From Nocardioides ungokensis (lineage in GTDB: Bacteria > Actinomycetota > Actinomycetes > Propionibacteriales > Nocardioidaceae): a stretch of 64,000 bases of DNA. The position numbers and the translations under genes were made by a program. Positions 61,668 to 64,000 of this stretch are shown in pieces (positions within the stretch are counted from its first letter, which is position 1; each line of letters opens with the position of its first letter). The DNA lies in contig NZ_CP059164.1 of assembly GCF_013466985.1 (NCBI RefSeq), forward strand, positions 310,001 to 374,000, read 5' to 3'. The notes under the pieces were generated by a model. That model was not told where the DNA came from, searched no databases, and saw only the letters and a list, made by a program, of their open reading frames with translations.

Positions 61668-63178
61668 GCGGCACGTTCGTCGGCATGCCGGCCTTCCCGG
61701 TGGCGGCGCGCGAGGCCCTCGCCGACACGCAGCTGCGCCACAACCTCGCCCACGCCACCCGCACGATCCGCGACAAGCGCGCCCGCGTCGTCGCCGAGAT
61801 CGAGGACTGGGAGGACCTGCGGCTGACCGGTGCCGCGATCAAGGAGTCCGCGCTGCGCGACCTCGACCGGCACCTGGTCGACCTCGAGGCGGCATTGACC
61901 GCGCGGGGAGCCACCGTGCACTGGGCGCGGGACGCGGCGGAAGCCTGCGCGATCGTCGCCGAGGTCGCCCGGGCCCACGACGCCGACGAGGTCGTCAAGG
62001 TCAAGTCGATGGCCACCCAGGAGATCGGCCTCAACGAGGCGCTCGCCGAGCACGGCATCGCCGCCTGGGAGACCGACCTCGCGGAGCTGATCGTGCAGCT
62101 CGGCGAGGACCTGCCCTCCCACATCCTCGTGCCCGCCATCCACCGCAACCGTGCGGAGATCCGCGAGATCTTCCGCGACAAGATGGCGGCCGCCGGCCGC
62201 GCCGCCCCCGACGACCTGACCGACGACCCGGCGATGCTCGCGGGTGCCGCCCGGCTGCACCTGCGCGAGAAGTTCCTGCGCGCCAGGGTGGCCGTCTCCG
62301 GCGCGAACTTCGCGGTGGCCGAGACCGGCACGCTCGTGGTCGTCGAGTCCGAGGGCAACGGCCGGATGTGCCTGACGCTGCCCGAGGTCCTGGTGTCGGT
62401 GGTGGGCATCGAGAAGGTCGTGCCGACCTGGGCCGACCTCGACGCGTTCCTGCGGCTGCTGCCGCGCTCCTCGACCGGCGAGCGGATGAACCCCTACACC
62501 TCCACCTGGTCCGGGGTCACCCCCGGTGACGGCCCGCAGGAGGTGCACGTCGTGCTCCTCGACAACGGCCGGACCCGGGCGCTGGCCGACCAGGTCGGCC
62601 GCCAGGCGCTGCGCTGCATCCGCTGCTCGGCCTGCCTCAACGTCTGCCCGGTCTACGAGAGGGTCGGCGGCCACGCCTACGGCTCGGTCTACCCCGGACC
62701 GATCGGCGCGATCCTCAACCCACTGCTGCGCGGCACCGGTGAGGACCCGCAGGTCGACTCGCTGCCCTACGCCTCCTCGCTGTGCGGCGCCTGCTTCGAG
62801 GTCTGCCCGGTGCGCATCGACATCCCCGAGGTGCTCGTGCACCTCCGGTCGAAGGTGGTCGACTCCCACCGCGGCGACCGGGTGCCCAAGGCCGAGGCCG
62901 TGGCCATGAAGGGGGCGGCGTACGCCTTCAGCGACAGCCGGCGGCTGGCGCTGGTCGAGAAGGCCTCGGGACTGGCCGGGCGGGTGCTCGGTCGCCTGGG
63001 GCTTACGACGCTGCCCGGCGGCCGCCCGGCCGCCGGACGACTGCCCGGACCCGGTGCCGCCTGGACCGGTGCCCGCGACCTGCCGGCGCCGCCGCGGGAG
63101 TCGTTCCGCGCGTGGTGGCTGCGCACACAGGGGGGCACCCACGGGGGAACCGACGGCGGACGGAAGGACGAGCGATGA
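61664..63178 (+). CDS. lutB: L-lactate utilisation protein LutB
   Basis: A 504-residue iron-sulfur protein. An LUD domain (about residues 60-300, VKVKSMATQEIGLNEAL and GANFAVAETGTLVVVESEGN) is followed by two 4Fe-4S clusters, CIRCSACLNVCPVYE and CGACFEVCPV, and a C-terminal tail rich in Gly/Thr. It carries electrons from lactate oxidation. The GTG start overlaps the lutA stop, and the end overlaps lutC. Confidence 0.93.
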   Translation: MSGTFVGMPAFPVAAREALADTQLRHNLAHATRTIRDKRARVVAEIEDWEDLRLTGAAIKESALRDLDRHLVDLEAALTARGATVHWARDAAEACAIVAEVARAHDADEVVKVKSMATQEIGLNEALAEHGIAAWETDLAELIVQLGEDLPSHILVPAIHRNRAEIREIFRDKMAAAGRAAPDDLTDDPAMLAGAARLHLREKFLRARVAVSGANFAVAETGTLVVVESEGNGRMCLTLPEVLVSVVGIEKVVPTWADLDAFLRLLPRSSTGERMNPYTSTWSGVTPGDGPQEVHVVLLDNGRTRALADQVGRQALRCIRCSACLNVCPVYERVGGHAYGSVYPGPIGAILNPLLRGTGEDPQVDSLPYASSLCGACFEVCPVRIDIPEVLVHLRSKVVDSHRGDRVPKAEAVAMKGAAYAFSDSRRLALVEKASGLAGRVLGRLGLTTLPGGRPAAGRLPGPGAAWTGARDLPAPPRESFRAWWLRTQGGTHGGTDGGRKDER

Positions 63179-63774
63179 GCGCCCGCGACGAGATCCTGGC
63201 CCGGGTGCGCTCGGCGCTGGCCGACGTGGACCGGTCTGCGCCCACCGAGGTCCCGCCGGCCCCGCGCCGCACGCCGGACCCCGCGGCCGACCTGGTCGGG
63301 CTGTTCGCCGAGCGGGTGGCCGACTACCGCGCCGTCGTCGAGCGCTGTGCCGAGGCCGACCTTCCCGCCGCGGTGGCGGCCGCGCTGCCCGCGGGTGCCG
63401 GGGTCGTGGTGCCGGTCGGTCTCGGTGTCGACGTGCCAGGCGCCGTCGTCGACGACGGTCTGTCCGCCCGCGACCTGGACCGGATCGACGCGGTGGTGAC
63501 CGAGGCACGCGTCGGGATCGCCGAGACCGGCACCATCGTGCTCGACCACGGGCCCGGGCAGGGCCGCCGGGCGATCTCCCTGGTGCCCGACCTGCACGTC
63601 TGCATCGTCCGCGCCGACCAGGTCGTCGCCGACGTGCCGGACGCGGTGGACCTGCTCGACCCGACCCACCCGCTGACCTGGATCAGCGGCCCGAGCGCCA
63701 CCAGCGACATCGAGCTCGACCGTGTCGAGGGCGTCCACGGCCCGCGCACCCTCCACGTGATCGTGGTCGACTGA
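63175..63774 (+). CDS. lutC: L-lactate utilisation protein LutC
   Basis: A 199-residue LUD-domain protein completing the LutABC set. DEILARVRSAL at the start, VTEARVGIAETGTIVLDHG in the middle and LTWISGPSATSDIELDRVEGVHGPR at the end are characteristic. ATG overlaps the lutB stop. It is the last gene of the rhamnose-lactate operon in the window. Confidence 0.93.
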   Translation: MSARDEILARVRSALADVDRSAPTEVPPAPRRTPDPAADLVGLFAERVADYRAVVERCAEADLPAAVAAALPAGAGVVVPVGLGVDVPGAVVDDGLSARDLDRIDAVVTEARVGIAETGTIVLDHGPGQGRRAISLVPDLHVCIVRADQVVADVPDAVDLLDPTHPLTWISGPSATSDIELDRVEGVHGPRTLHVIVVD

Positions 63775-63782
63775 GACCTTCG

Positions 63783-64000
63783 ATGGACCAGCCGCGCAGG
63801 ACCTCGGGACCGGCCGGACGGACCGGACGGACCGGACCGGGCGCGGGGAGCGCGCCGTGGTCGCCGCACCCCGCCGACCTCGAGATCCTGGCCCTGCTCG
63901 CCGAGGGCCACACGGTCGAGAGCATCGGGCGCCGCCTCGGCGTCTCGGACCGGACCGTGCGGCGACGCCTGCGCTCGATCGCCGACGACATCGGCGTCGA
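63783..64000 (+). CDS. HTH (LuxR-type) regulator, N-terminal part
   Basis: The first 72 codons of a gene that continues past the window. After a Gly/Thr/Arg-rich head made of short repeats, a helix-turn-helix of LuxR type begins (LEILALLAEGHTVESIGRRLGVSDRTVRRRL). The ATG lies nine bases after the lutC stop. Whether it controls the lactate genes cannot be told. Confidence 0.7.
   Translation, partial: MDQPRRTSGPAGRTGRTGPGAGSAPWSPHPADLEILALLAEGHTVESIGRRLGVSDRTVRRRLRSIADDIGV

Noticed and set aside
63801..63850. Repeated ggaccggac units
   Set aside because: In-frame low-complexity Gly-Arg-Thr head of the last regulator gene; too short and irregular to be a functional repeat array.
1..64000. CRISPR arrays, tRNA or rRNA genes, transposases
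   Set aside because: Looked for repeated spacers, cloverleaf-type sequences and transposase motifs; none seen.

Overview
The window is very GC-rich DNA with GTG and TTG starts, many ATGA-type stop/start overlaps and strong GGAG ribosome binding sites. It encodes an F420-type nitroreductase-fold protein and a mycothiol-type DinB-fold protein. Together these point to a high-GC actinobacterium; Nocardioides or a close relative is my best guess, by inference only.

Layout. 1-6 kb: the N-terminal part of a secreted GH3 glycosidase, a cupin/metallo-beta-lactamase-fold pair, an MFS exporter and two divergent LysR regulators. 6-11 kb: a beta-propeller cluster (two TolB-like secreted proteins, an ECF sigma factor followed by a membrane-anchored NHL protein, and a BNR-repeat protein). 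11-12.3 kb: two small conserved genes and the remnant of a glutaminase gene. 12.3-28.1 kb: an aromatic-type catabolic island. Its minus-strand arm has a sugar-type ABC importer, an alpha/beta hydrolase, a flavin monooxygenase and a BBE-type FAD oxidase. Its plus-strand arm has a small monooxygenase-fold protein, two FAH-family enzymes, an aldehyde dehydrogenase, VOC proteins including an extradiol dioxygenase, and SDRs. It ends with an SRPBCC protein, two AhpD-like proteins and an alpha/beta hydrolase. 28-47 kb: mostly housekeeping and accessory singletons (PspC, lipoate ligase fold, GH1 glucosidase, DinB-fold protein) with three large AfsR/LuxR-type ATPase regulators. 47-49.7 kb: a C-C hydrolase-like/SDR/DUF2218 trio. 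49.8-63.8 kb: a complete L-rhamnose regulon.

The rhamnose regulon is the clearest system. A LacI-type repressor is divergent from an eleven-gene run: ABC transporter (ATPase, two permeases, binding protein), rhamnose mutarotase, rhamnose isomerase, fused rhamnulose-1-phosphate aldolase/lactaldehyde dehydrogenase, rhamnulokinase, then LutA-LutB-LutC. Rhamnose would be imported, isomerised, phosphorylated and cleaved to DHAP and L-lactaldehyde. The fused dehydrogenase oxidises lactaldehyde to L-lactate and the Lut complex takes it to pyruvate. A perfect TTGAAA-CC-TTTCAA operator sits just before the first gene, and a second half-matching site overlaps the repressor's own promoter.

About fifteen genes carry single-base frameshifts, often in short G or C runs, with otherwise good coding on both sides, and six of them fall between 37.6 and 40.9 kb. 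This looks more like uncorrected indels in the assembly than widespread gene decay, so I list the full gene extents and mark each break. No tRNA, rRNA, CRISPR array or insertion sequence was seen, and no stretch longer than about 300 bases lacks a feature.
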